A program made the position numbers and the translations under genes. Below the pieces are notes generated by a model. The model searched no databases. It worked only from the letters and a program-made list of their open reading frames with translations, and was not told the DNA's origin. 64,000 bases of DNA, from the NCBI GenBank assembly GCA_023052935.1, contig CM041292.1, positions 88,395,169-88,459,168 of the forward strand. The letters run 5' to 3'. Below are positions 34,923-47,500 of this stretch, piece after piece. How positions within the stretch are numbered: position 1 is the first letter of the stretch; every line of letters starts with the position of its first letter. Source of the DNA: Piezodorus guildinii. Its lineage: Eukaryota > Arthropoda > Insecta > Hemiptera > Pentatomidae.

Positions 34923-35243
34923 ACGATGACATTGCTGGATAGTGGAGTGGGATGTTCTGAATTCAAACTGATGATCAGGAATTATGGAATTAGTATCTAG
35001 GATGGAATACAGGCGTTTCAGTATAAGCTTTTTTTTAAGATTTTCTCCATGATTGGTAAAAGTGAGATGGGACGGTAAGAAGATGGATTTTCTGGTGGTT
35101 TCTTAGATTTGGGTGTCATTTTGACAATGGATAATTTCTAGGAAGCAGGAAAGTATGTGGAACGGAGTACGGAATTGTATATGTAAGTGAGATATAGGAT
35201 AGCTTTTCGAGGAAGTCGTTTTAAAATATGGGAAGTTATAAGA

Positions 35244-35680
35244 TCATGCCCAGGAGCTTTTGCGGGATGGTAAACTCTGAATGATGTTAGATATTTCAGA
35301 AGGATGGAACGCTTTAGGAGGAAGGACCATTTGAAGAGGGATATCTAGCTCATCTTCTATAAACTTAATGTGACCGGGATTGTGGATATCTGGATGTGGA
35401 TTAAAGGTTTGAAAAATTTGCTGACCGAATATCTGGGCCTTCTCTTCATCAGATCTTGTCCAGATACAGGAATTAGTTAGGAGTGGATGATTACAGTTTT
35501 CGAACTTCAGTAGCTTTTTCGTTGTCATCCATAATGACCTGTCTGTAATAGTAAGTTTTTCAGTGAAGTTGAGTAGATTTTGAATTTTTATTTTTCTGAT
35601 TTTAGTCTGTTAGTCAGTTTATTATAATAAGTTTTGTCTGATGGATATCTAGTCCTATGCCACTTCGATCTTGTTAAAAA
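35244..35680 (-). pseudogene. LINE ORF2 linker between endonuclease and RT
   Basis: 94 codons are open at 35244-35528: MTTKKLLKFENCNHPLLTNS, then ADKAQIFGQQ-type helix (EEKAQIFGQQIFQTFNPHPD) and FHPSEISNIIQSLPSRKS. A frame-shifted continuation to 35680 reads YYNKLTNRLKSE. This is the usual jockey-element linker before the RT fingers. Confidence 0.7.
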
Positions 35681-35690
35681 TTTTAAAACT

Positions 35691-36439
35691 ATAAAATATA
35701 TAATTTTATAGAGAATCAAAGGAGGCTAAAAGGTACCTTCAATTATTTTTATTCATAACAATAACAAATAAATATTATTAATAATACTTGATTTAAATAA
35801 ATAGAATATATATGAGATGTAGCAATGTACTAAAAGTTGACTTTGTTTTCTTCCAATCAATCTAAATGACAACATGGAGGTTACATAAATAATTATTGTC
35901 ATTATAACTTAATAGAAAAATGTTCATTAGCAGTATATTGAATAACTGGATGAAATATATTATTTAATATAATATAATTTCTAGCAAACAAACTTGCCTG
36001 TTTAACATAATCAAATAAAATTAATAGTAATCAACAACTTTTAATGAGAGAAAAATTATCAATGGTAGTACTGTAAATGTAAATGAAACAAAAAAAAGAA
36101 AAAAAGAAAACAGATGACTAAATTTTAAAGCATGAAAATTGTTTTCATATAAGTTACATAAAGTAGTAGTAAATGACGAAAGTTAAAAATTACAGAATAA
36201 TTTATTTAAAAATTAACATAAACCTATGTTTTTATCTATTAGGCTAATGATGATAAAATATAAAAATATTAATTTTGCAATAAACTTCTAAAATAATTAT
36301 ATAAAAAAACAATAACGACATATAAGTATTAGGAAAATAGTATCAAACATATAAAATTTGTTCAATAAAAAGACTAGTTTTAAACATTTGTTGGCAGTAA
36401 AGCTTTTTAGAGTCTCATATCGTGAAAATACAAAACATT
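35691..36439. other. WDR81 downstream region
   Basis: AT-rich with no gene. A possible AATAAA signal on the minus strand at 36201-36206 lies about 235 bp past the WDR81 stop. Confidence 0.4.
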
Positions 36440-36671
36440 TCAGCAAAGCAAACTGATAGCCCCGGAGTCGGCTCCCAGAAGGAGGAGCCTGGTCAGCGGA
36501 AGCAGTGCCAAAGATGTTAGAACTCCCTTTAGCGAGTCAGTTCTAAGTTTGGTGGAACTGTAGCTTGCAGAAGGTTCAATGCCAGAGTGGACCCCTATCC
36601 TGTTAGCAGTGGTTCCCCAAACCAACTCATTACCAAATAATTCTAAACAATGGACAGGTTCAGTGGTTCCT
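36440..36671 (-). CDS. WDR81: WDR81 last exon
   Basis: [20 protein letters not shown], then [11 protein letters not shown] and [20 protein letters not shown], stop at 36440. It matches the end of the WDR81 propeller. Acceptor AATTTTTAG. Confidence 0.92.
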
Positions 36672-39600
36672 CTAAAAATTAAATTATAATTAATAATTTT
36701 ATGAAAAGATGAAGATAAAAAAAAAGTTTCACATTCACAGGACTCATTGAATAAATGATAAAGACAGAGACAACATTCTAAATTACTTACTTAAGATTGT
36801 AAAGCAGTTTTCCATCATTAATGTTCCATAAAGAAACAGCTTGATCGAGGGCAGAGCTAACAAGAATATGTTCATCAACTGCCACCAACTGCAAAACCTT
36901 CCAACAAAACAGGCACATTTGAAAACAATATACAACAGATACAAAAATGTTTTTTATTTTTTAAATTTTGGTTTATTATTTTCAATTATAAACCTTTGTC
37001 ATTGACCATTAAAAAAAATTACTCCCTCAAAATTTGAGGGCTTATGTTTCAAGATACGCAGAACCCAAATAAGGAATATAAAAAATCTGTTTGTCCACCA
37101 CACGCAGTATTTCTCTGAAACTAGTGGACCGATTTTAATTTTTTCGAAATTTGCCACAAAAATACTAGGGCAAGCAACAATAATCCTAACACCTAGAAGT
37201 TGATATCAGCCGCTTATTTTTAAAATGGTGACCGATTAAACGTGATTTAATTCAATAACTCAGTTATTTTTGAAGATAAAGAAAAAATGTATTAGTTGTT
37301 TTTAATTAAAAAACCACGAATAATTATAAAAAAAGAAAAGAAAATATTGAGATTTTACACATAAGATAGAAAAAAAACATGTTTAGAGCACGATAAAAAA
37401 AAAAAATTGATATCTTGCCTATATATACACTTGTAACTCCCTTATTTTCAAAGATAGAGACAAAACTTATTAGTGTTTTTCAACCCAAAAACAGTGAATA
37501 ATTATAAAAAAGAGAAATAGAAAAGAAAAAAAAATTAACTTTTATCCATAAATACATACGCCCATAACTCAGTTATTTTTGAAGATAGAGAAAAATATGT
37601 AGAGAGTTTTAGAATAAGTAAAGAGTGATAAACGATAAAAAAAAGTTGATCTATACATTCAAGTCACAAATTATAATAGATGCAATTCCACCAAAACTCA
37701 GTTATTATTGGAGATAAAGAAAAATCGAAAAGATTAGCATCTATATAAACAGTTATACCCTGATACAGTTATTTGGAAATAATAAACCATTGTGTAATAA
37801 TTTGCAGCATTTTATAAATATATTTGTTTAAAATGAATGGACTTCTTCAAAAATATACACTTATTAGGGCAATAATCATTCATTATTTTAGTTTACTTTG
37901 TATTTAAAGCAAACAATTTATCTCCCAATCAATTTTATGGATTAAAATTTGTCATCCATGAAATTTACTTTACAGTAATTTACAAATTGTTTAAAAACTC
38001 TTTTTTTATCTCACAATGCCTTAATGTTATTCACAATAAAATATTTTGTTTATCTTCTCACCTCAGCTTCATGTGCCTTCCAGGAGGATATGATGCTGCC
38101 CATTGTCATATCAATCACAGTGAGTTGTCCAGTAGCTTGTCCTACAGCCACCCATTTTGATTCCGGGGAGAGTACCATACACCTGACTAAACTACCACCA
38201 CTTTGACTAATCTGAAATCGATATTAGATAATCATTGAAAGTTATTTTTCTAAAGAAATAAAAATTACAACATTTATGAGTAGATCTCCACTACAGCTTT
38301 CTTATAATAAGTAATATGTATAAAATAATAGCCATTTCTGAAAGACAAAGACAAATCACTACATTAATTTAAATTAAGGTGACATCTGATTCATTTTTAA
38401 ATTTAATACATAATATAATCTTTTTAAAACTAAACTTCAATACAAACCTTCAGTTCTCGAACATATGCACTAACACGAGTATCCAGTGACCTCAGAGTAG
38501 GATCAGTTGTGGCACACAGTACTTCAGGTGAAGATTCACGGCATGCCTTTATTGTATTTACAACGCCTCTTGTTCCATCAATTACTGATACTTGGCGGCC
38601 AACAAATGGATCCCATAAATGAAGAACTGAGTCAGATGATGCTGTTAAACGAGTTCTCTCAACCCAAGCAAGTGAAAGTACTGACTTACGATGCTCACTG
38701 TATGTCCACTGTGCATGGCTCACATGACTACCGTCTCCCTTTTAGACAGAAAAAAAAATTATGATTTGTAAATATATTTCATTAATAGTAAGCAATATAC
38801 AGTTCAAACCCAGCAGATGGTCCTGGGATTTTTTAAAGGGAATAAAACATCCTTGATTATGCTGACCTTGGAAGGGAGCATTAAATGGTAGTCCCGAGCC
38901 TCAGCGATGTCAGATACTCAATAAAGATCCCTATCCTAATTAAACCTGGATAGAAAAAATTTAGTGTTCCTACTGTAGCATCATCACAATAGCACAAAGT
39001 GATGTTAAATAAATAAAAAAACGAACTAGAGACTTATAACAAGTTAAAAATTTACAAAGTCTGAAGAACAAACTGTAGTAGTTTTGGAAATTTCAGAACA
39101 AAACAAAAACCAGGATGATTTTGCTTATGAAATGAAAATGAAAAATAATTTTTATTCTGGGACAGCGAGTCCCCTAAGAATAATATAAATGTACATTAAA
39201 GTATTAATCTTCTGGCTATTACGTCTACAAAATATACATCATATTACAAATTATACTGCATATTATGAATAAAAGAAATGCACACATACACTTAGACACA
39301 CACACACACACATATATATGTACAAGGTGGCTGAAACATTGAGTTAATTAAAATTAAAAGGTTAGATGATATTCAAGGAGATGGATAAATAGTTTATGCT
39401 TGAAAGAAGTTAAGGATTGGGATGTAGGAATGGGTATTGGTAAGGAATTCCAAAATGAAGTAGCTCAAATAATGAAAGATTTCTTGAAGGAAGCAGTTCT
39501 GTAGGAGGGAATGAACTGGTTCCGGGACTGGGATCTTGTGTTGATTGAGTGGACAGAGGAGAGTGGGGTGAACATGTTATAGATATAGAGGGGTTTTTTT

Positions 39601-42600
39601 TTGGTTCTGAAGGATTGGTAAAGATGGGTTCCTAGGAAGTATTGCCGTCGGAATTTCAGATAAAGCCACTTCAACTCGGCGTACCAGGTGGAGACCTGAG
39701 AACGCCTGGGAATTCCGAAGATGAATCTAATGAAGCAATTCATTAGTTTCTTCAGCCTCATCTCAAGCGTCTCTGACAGTCCGCCAAACACCAGCCAGCC
39801 ATAATCAAAGTGGGAGAAAACAAGAGAGGAAACTAGGAGCTGGTGGGTTTTAAGAGGTATTTGATAATGGAGTCTGGAAGGAACTGTTTGAGAATGGCTA
39901 TGAGTTTTCAGGAAATTTGAGAGATATGATTATTCAAGGATATGTTTTGGTCGAGGAATATACCTAGGTTTTTAACAGATGTGTGGAAAATGATGGGTCT
40001 ATGGTTGAGGTAGAGTAATGGGTGACAGGTGAGGGAGTTGAGGAGATGTTTGGAAGCAATGAGGATGGCTTTGGATTTGTCGACATTAAGCTTTAGATCA
40101 TTATTAATGGCCCATAAATTGAGGCTTTTGATGTCTTCAGAGGGATCTCATTGATCTCAGGCATTTCAGAGGGATGGAAGGAAAGGTAAATTTGGAGGTC
40201 ATCAGCATACAGGTGATATTTAGAGTTATGTATGGAATTAGGGAGATCATTGATATAGATGGAGAACAGGATAGGTGAAAGTGCTGACCCCTGAGGAACT
40301 CCATGAGTTAACGGAATAGGTGAGGAAGGAGGTTTATTTGGGATTATCACATATTGGGATCGATAAGATAGGAAATAAATAAACCAGTTTATTACATTTT
40401 CGGATACTAGGTTTCTGATTTTGGAGAGAAGGATTTCATGGTTCACCATATGAAAGCTTTTGAGAAATCAAAGAGGATAAGTATTGATATTTTCTGTTTG
40501 TCTATAGAGGATTGAAGGTCTTGGATGATTTTCAACAGAGCTGATTGTGTGGAATATTGGAATCTAAAGCCAGACTGGAAGGGAACAAGTAGGGATTTTT
40601 GTTCAAGAAAATTATAAAATTGGGAGTGGACTATTCTTTCGAGAGGTTTTGAGAGGTGGATAGGATCGATATGGGTCTGAAGTTAGATGCTGAGGAAGGG
40701 ATAGGAACTTTGTTTAAAGGACTTTCTTCCAGGCAATAGGAAAAATGGAACGTTGGAGGGAAAAAGTTATAAATATGTAAGAGAGCTGGGAAGATGGCTG
40801 GGAGGCACAATTTTATAATTTTGACAGGAATTTGATCAGGGTAGTAATCATTGGTTCTGGATTTAAGAATAGAGGATAGTAGATCATTGGATGAAATGTC
40901 CTGGAAATAGAAGTTTTCAGGGTCAAATATGCGTCAAGGGAAGCAGGATGAAGGTGGGTGAGGCATAATAAGTTACAGAGTAGATGGAGCTGGATTTTGA
41001 ATTGATCACGGATAATTTTTTTAGGATTTTCCAATTAGATTTGGTATCAAGAGCTTGTAAAGAAAATCGAATATCCATGTTTAATTAATAATAATAATAG
41101 ATCTTATTATTTATTTTGGGACTAGTCCCTTTAGAATAAAAAAACAAGAAAATCACAATAAAAACTTAATGCTAAAATTATGATAAGGATCTTTAATATT
41201 TTTTTTTATTAAGAGGTGTAAATGAACATAATTAGTATTCTTAACTAATAAAAACTAAGTAACCATAGCCAAATAAATAGTGAGCTTATACCTGACTTCT
41301 AAGAGACCAAAGCCTCACTGTTTTATCCCTTGATGCAGACATAAAACTGTTTTCACTTCCGAGAGGAATGATATGCTTTACAGTATTTGTATGCCCAGCA
41401 AAAGCCTGAAGTTTAATTTGTTTGATGTTGAGGCCACTGTTCTTTTGGTTCCTTCCTAATTCATGTTCCCAATAAGCTAACCAATTACCATGGAGATGTC
41501 TGCAAAATCATGTTTATAAAATGATTATGTTTAATTAATAAATTTGAAAAAACAATTATTAATAATAAATGTTAAAAAGAGTGTATGTACCCACACGTTC
41601 TAACACACAAAATATCAAGTTATATAAATTACACTAAACTAGGAAGATTTACTAAAGTGATGAAACTATAAATGAGTAAGAAGCTTATAAAAAAAACTGG
41701 GAATAGTATATGATTTAATAAAAATGAAACATGATTATTTGGCTACACAAAAGTCTGGTATGCATAATTTTAGCAAAGACTGAGCCATTTCTCAATGAAG
41801 ATCATCTTACTTAGTTAAAAACCTTTTAAAGATTATCGCAATTGTATAGCATTACAGCACGATGGCAATCTCTTTCATTTTCATGAAATTTTAAGCACCA
41901 GCCGAATTTTATTTTCCAATGTAATTTATTCAAAACAAGAATAGTAGCTCTTTGGTTGCATTATAAATTTTCGAAATTAATTAAATTGTTGATTCTTGTG
42001 ATGAGTAATACAACTGGATGAAATTTGTCTCTAAAGCAATGCCTTTATTTACAAGATTCACAACAATTCCTGAGGTTATATATTTCTGGAATCCTTCATA
42101 AATAATCCCAAACTTTTATTAGTTACTTTATGATAGGATTAATTAAATGATAAATAACTTACAGAATAATTCATTTATTTACCTGCTGTGTTTTCAGGTT
42201 TTTTTGTATTCTTTGATAATCCTTCATCTCCAGCTGGACTCACAGACTTTGGATGTGCTTCCTAAAATTATTTTCAACATCTATTATTTTGAGATATTTA
42301 ATAAATTATATGGTAGTTCAAAGACAAGAATGATTGAAATAAAAATATAATTAAAGTTGAATTGGAGTTGATAACATTAAATAAATCAAACTTATCCTTT
42401 CTACAAAAATGAAATATTAGCATAGTGAACAGAGGTGTTTAATCATGCAAAAGGGCATGAATCATTTTTTTTTTTTTGTCTATATATATTTATATATATA
42501 TATATTATATATATATATTATATATTAATATATCTTAACTTCTATTCTTGTTTATGTTTTATCTCTTTGTAGTTCATGTTTAAGGTATGGTATAGAAGAA

Positions 42601-44498
42601 GGTGGGAAAGTAAAAACCTTGAGTATTTTACTGAAAGACCCAACATATAAAACAAAATCAGTAATAAAAGACCCTTTAGCAAGGTTATCTCCTTTTTTTT
42701 TATCTTTCTCTATATCCTGGGATAATGTAAAATGGGTACGTCAAAAAATAAGTATCTATCAGGCAAACTAGGAAATCTTACCTGTATTTCAATTCTGTTT
42801 CCAATGATAATTACATTTCCAAAACTTCCAACAGGTGTCAGAGGTGATTCCTCAGGAATGCTTCGTGGTTCAATTTCACATCTTTCTAGACATTAATCAT
42901 TATTATTCAGTATTTTATACATGAATATAAACAAATATATATATATATAAAAACCTGTACCACTATAACCAATGGAGGGTCTTGGGCTCAGTACATATAG
43001 GGATTCGTACTGTTTCAAGCCCAACGGCAGTGCAATGAGGTGATTAGGCCTTTATCACGCTCAGCCGCCAGGTTTTTCCCCAATTAATTAGTGTACCCAC
43101 TTTATTGAGGCTGGTTCTGCCCCAGGAGGGTCTCCATACCCTAGGATTGCCTCCTGACCGAATTAACAGAATAAATAATATTCTGCCACAACCGGGATTC
43201 GAACCCAGGACCTGGAGTACAGCAGACTAGCGCTCTATCCACTAGACCACGCCACTCCGTCTGTATATATGCATGTGTATATATACATACACTGCCGGAC
43301 AAAATTAAAGGATCACTTCAATATTTTGAAATTACTGAACTTTATAGGGTATTTTTGAAAATATTCTTTTTTCTTTGGAAGTCACACTTTATTATAAGGG
43401 TAATAAAAAATAAAAAATTCTTTTCTAGAAATTTTTAATAGGAAATCAAATAAAAAAATAAAAATGTCCTATAGTCTCAAAATGAAAAAGTAAATCTTTG
43501 AAATGAAATGAAATAACAAAACTGAATAAAAGGGAAGAATTCGAGGGAAACGATCAATAATTGGTATTCCCACCTCTAGCTCTGATAATTGATTCCATTC
43601 TCCTGCCCATTCCAGTGACCAGGGCTCTTACATGTTGTTCTGGGATGTTGTTCCACTCTTCCACTATTTCCTTTAAATCTGCCAAATTTTGTGGGTCTCG
43701 GTGCAGACACGTCTTCTAAGCATGTCCCATATTTGCTCTATTGGGTTCATATCTGGACTTCTGGGTGGCCAAACCTAACGTCAATTTCTTCTTGTCTGAG
43801 GAAATTTTGCACTGATCGAGCAACGTGAGGTCGGGCATTATCGTGCATAAAAAGAAAGTTAGTGCGATATTTCTGGCGAAAGGTATTACATGTGGCTCAA
43901 GTACCTCCCTAATGTATCTGTCAGCAGTTATAGAGCCACGTTCACAAGAACCAACTCTGTACGGGAGTTTAAATTTGGCGATCCCGAAGAGCATGCAGTT
44001 GCAAAAATCTCTCTCACGGTGGGAAGTTGACCTCGGACGGCCTTGTCGACTCTTCTTGAGTGCCCTCCAGTTTGACAGTGCCTATTAAGCACCCTGGACA
44101 CTACGGATGTAGACCGCTGGAGCCGTTGCGCCAATATGCCTTTGAGAAAACCCTTCTTCACTCAAAGCAACAGCACGAATTGATTCCTCTTCGGTCAATG
44201 CTCTTCTGTTGGCCATCACAACATTCTTACTAAACTCACAAGTAAAAACTAAAGTCTCTTAAATGTTAGAAAATCTTCAATAAGATGAATCTTTGCTAAC
44301 AACTAACCATTTACTGATAGGAAGAAAGAAAAGAAGAGGATTAACTGACCCTTTTCTCCATAAACGGGTGGGAATATAAACAGGTAGAGGATTAACTTGA
44401 TAAGATACAACACAAAGTCCAGTCTGGGACAAAGGAATTCCTATTTTTATCTCTTATGTAATAATAATATAATTATTATAGTGTATATATATATTATA

Positions 44499-44564
<66 letters not shown>

Positions 44565-47500
44565 CATTTCCAAGTCAAATTCAACCTTTTCCAAGTCAAA
44601 TTCAACCTTTTCCAAGTCAAATTCAACCTTTTCCAAGTCAAATTCAACCTTTTCCAAGTCAAATTCAACCTTTTCCAAGTCAAATTCAACCTTTTCCAAG
44701 TCAAATTCAACCTTTTCCAAGTCAAATTCAACCTTTTCCATTTCAAATTCAACCTTTTTCGATTTCAATAAAATAATAAAAATCAAATTAACATGATTTT
44801 ATGTTTTAATGGTTATTTTAATTACACCTTGTGTTTTTAACACTTGTGGCTTGTTAAATGTTCCCAGGGACCTTTCTACATATAATTAGTCACGAATATA
44901 ATAATAAGTATAACCGATACTTTAATTTTAAGACATTTGCGATACAAGGTCTGGTAGTCGGATTAGCGGGATTCGTTTTATTTTAGTTTTATAATCGCGG
45001 GCGAAAATATTATCAATAGAGGTTCATTTTAATTTTTTCTTATTTATTGGATAGTAGGCTCAGCAGATGCGTTCCCAAAGGTTCGTTACCGATTATACTA
45101 TTAATTTTAATCGTGCTCGCTCAAATATGGGTTTATTATCACTTTTTCGTATTTATTGGATACAAGGCTCAGTAGCTGCGTTCCCAAAGGTTCGTTACCG
45201 ATTACACTATTAATTTTAATCGCGCTCGCTCAAATATGGTTTTATTATAACTTTTTCGTATTTATTGGATACAAGGCTCAGTAGCTGCGTTCCCAAAGGT
45301 TCGTTACCGATTACACTATTAATTTTAATCGCGCTCGCTCAAATATGGTTTTATTATAACTTTTTCGTATTTATTGGATACAAGGCTCAGTAGCTGCGTT
45401 CCCAAAGGTTCGTTACCGATTACACTATTAATTTTAATCGCGCTCGCTCAAATATGGTTTTATTATAACTTTTTCGTATTTATTGGATACTAGGCTCAGT
45501 AGCTGCGTTACAGAGGTTCTTCCCCGACCAGTCTATTAATTATTCGTGCGCTCGCTCAAATATGGGTTTATTATAACTTTTTCGTATTTATTGGATACTA
45601 GGCTCAGTTGCTGCGTTACGGGGGGTTCTTTCCCGACCATTCTATTAATTATTCGTGCGTTCGCTCAAATATGGGTTTATTATAACCTTTTCGTATTTAT
45701 TGGATACTAGGCTCAGTAGCTGCGTTTCCAAAGGTTCGTTATCGATCACACTATTAATTGTTATCGCGCTCGCTCAATTATGGGTTTATTATAAATTCGT
45801 GTTTCTTTTCTATGCTAAGTTCTGTATTTGTGTTTCGGGAGTTTTGTTAGTGAATGTGTTAATGTATTTTTAGTCAGTTGGTCCAATCTATGTTTATTTC
45901 GTGTTTTTTGTAACTTTTCATGTATTGGGTTACCGCTTATCCTTTTTTTCAGGATAGTAAGTTAACTTTTTGGTTAATATTTTGGAGTTTGATAATAATC
46001 AGCTAAACAGAACGATTTTATAAGTACATTCTTATTTGATAAACCTCTACTTGAGTTAGCGCAATTAAAATTTATAGTATAATCTATAACGAGTCCTTGG
46101 TTACGCAGCGACTGAGCCTAGTATGCAGTAAATACGAACAAGTTAAAATAAACCTCTTCTTGAGCGAAAGCACTTAAAAAAAATTGAATAATTGGGATAG
46201 CAACCCCCGCAACGCATCAACTGAGCCTAATAGCGAATAAATACGAAAAAGTTATAATAAACCCATATTTGAGCGAGCGTACGAATAATTAATAGAATGG
46301 TCGGGAAAGAACCCCCCGTAACGCAGCAACTGAGCCTAGTATCCAATAAATACGAAAAAGTTATAATAAACCCATATTTGAGCGAGCGCACGAATAATTA
46401 ATAGAATGTTCGGGAAAGAACCCCCCGTAACGCAGCAACTAAGCCTAGTATCCAATAATACGAAAAAGTTATAATAAACCCATATTTGAGTGAGCGCACG
46501 AATAATTAATGGACTGGTCGGGGAAGAACCCCCCGTAACGCAGCTACTGTGCCTAGTATCCAATAAATACGAAAAAGTTATAATAAACCCGTATTTGAGC
46601 GAGCGCGATTAAAATTAATAGTGTAATCGGTAACGAACCTTTGGGAACGCAGCTACTGAGCCTTGTATCCAATAAATACGAAAAAGTTATAATAAAACCA
46701 TAATTGAGCGAGAGCGATTAAAATTAATAGTGTAATCGGTAACGAACCTTTGGGAACGCAGCTACTGAGCCTTGTATCCTATAAATACGAAAAAGTTATA
46801 ATAAACCCATATTTAAGCGAGCGCGATTAAAATTAATAGTGTAGTCCGTAACAAACCTTTGGGAACGCAGCTACTGAGCCTTGTATTCAATAAATACGAA
46901 AAAGTTATAATAAACCCATATTTGAGCGAGCGCGATTAAAATTAATAGTGTAATCGGTAACGAACCTTTGGGAACGCAGCTACTGAGCCTTGTATCCAAT
47001 AAATACGAAAAAGTTATAATAAAACCATATTTGAGCGAGCGCGATTAAAGTTAATAGTGTAATCGGTAACGAACCTTTGGGAACGCAGCTACTGAGCCTT
47101 GTATCCAATAAATACGAAAAAGTTATAATAAAACCATATTTGAGCGAGCGCGATTAAAATTAATAGTGTAATCGGTAACGAACCTTTGGGAACGCAGCTA
47201 CTGAGCCTTGTATCCTATTAATACGAAAAAGTGATAATAAACCCATATTTAAGCGAGCGCGATTAAAATTAATAGTGTAGTCCGTAACGAACCTTTGGGA
47301 ACGCAGCTACTGAGCCTTGTATCCAATAAATACGAAAAAGTTAAAATAAACCTCTATTGATAATATTTTCGACCGTGATTATAAAACTAAAATAAAACGA
47401 ATCCCGCTAATCCGACTACCAGACCTTGTATCGCAAATGTCTTAAAATTAAAGTATCGGTTATACTTATTATTATATTCGTGACTAATTATAAGTAGAAA

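Larger units (their letters stand above)
33228..35690 (-). mobile_element. Jockey-like LINE (copy J2)
   Basis: The minus-strand LINE's 3' end is the T run at 33229-33240, followed by a TGTAC/GTACA stem at 33266-33281. The body covers a 3' region, the RT C-terminal half, the RT palm (34440-34922) and the EN-RT linker (35244-35680), where similarity to LINE protein ends. A deletion-rich duplicate of part of the body occupies 33692-34258. It is 5'-truncated, without a clear target duplication. Confidence 0.82.
39125..41057 (-). mobile_element. Jockey-like LINE (copy J3)
   Basis: The minus-strand LINE's 3' end has a CATTTTCATTT-type tail and a perfect stem GGGAC-AGCGA-GTCCC at 39159-39173. It holds a C-terminal ORF2 piece (39465-39791), an RT palm (40093-40449) and a 5' piece to about 41057. 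It lies within a WDR81 intron in the gene's own orientation. Several frameshifts are present. Confidence 0.8.

Noticed and set aside
38507..38764. Plus-strand frames opposite WDR81 exons (also 38024-38206)
   Set aside because: Shadows of exons whose minus-strand translation matches the WDR81 propeller.
45655..45873. Frames within the 109-bp arrays (also 46336-46563)
   Set aside because: They simply repeat with the 109-bp unit, which is not a multiple of three, and are not conserved between arms.
45060..47345. CRISPR-like array
   Set aside because: Units are contiguous 109-bp tandem repeats without spacers, in a eukaryotic intron.
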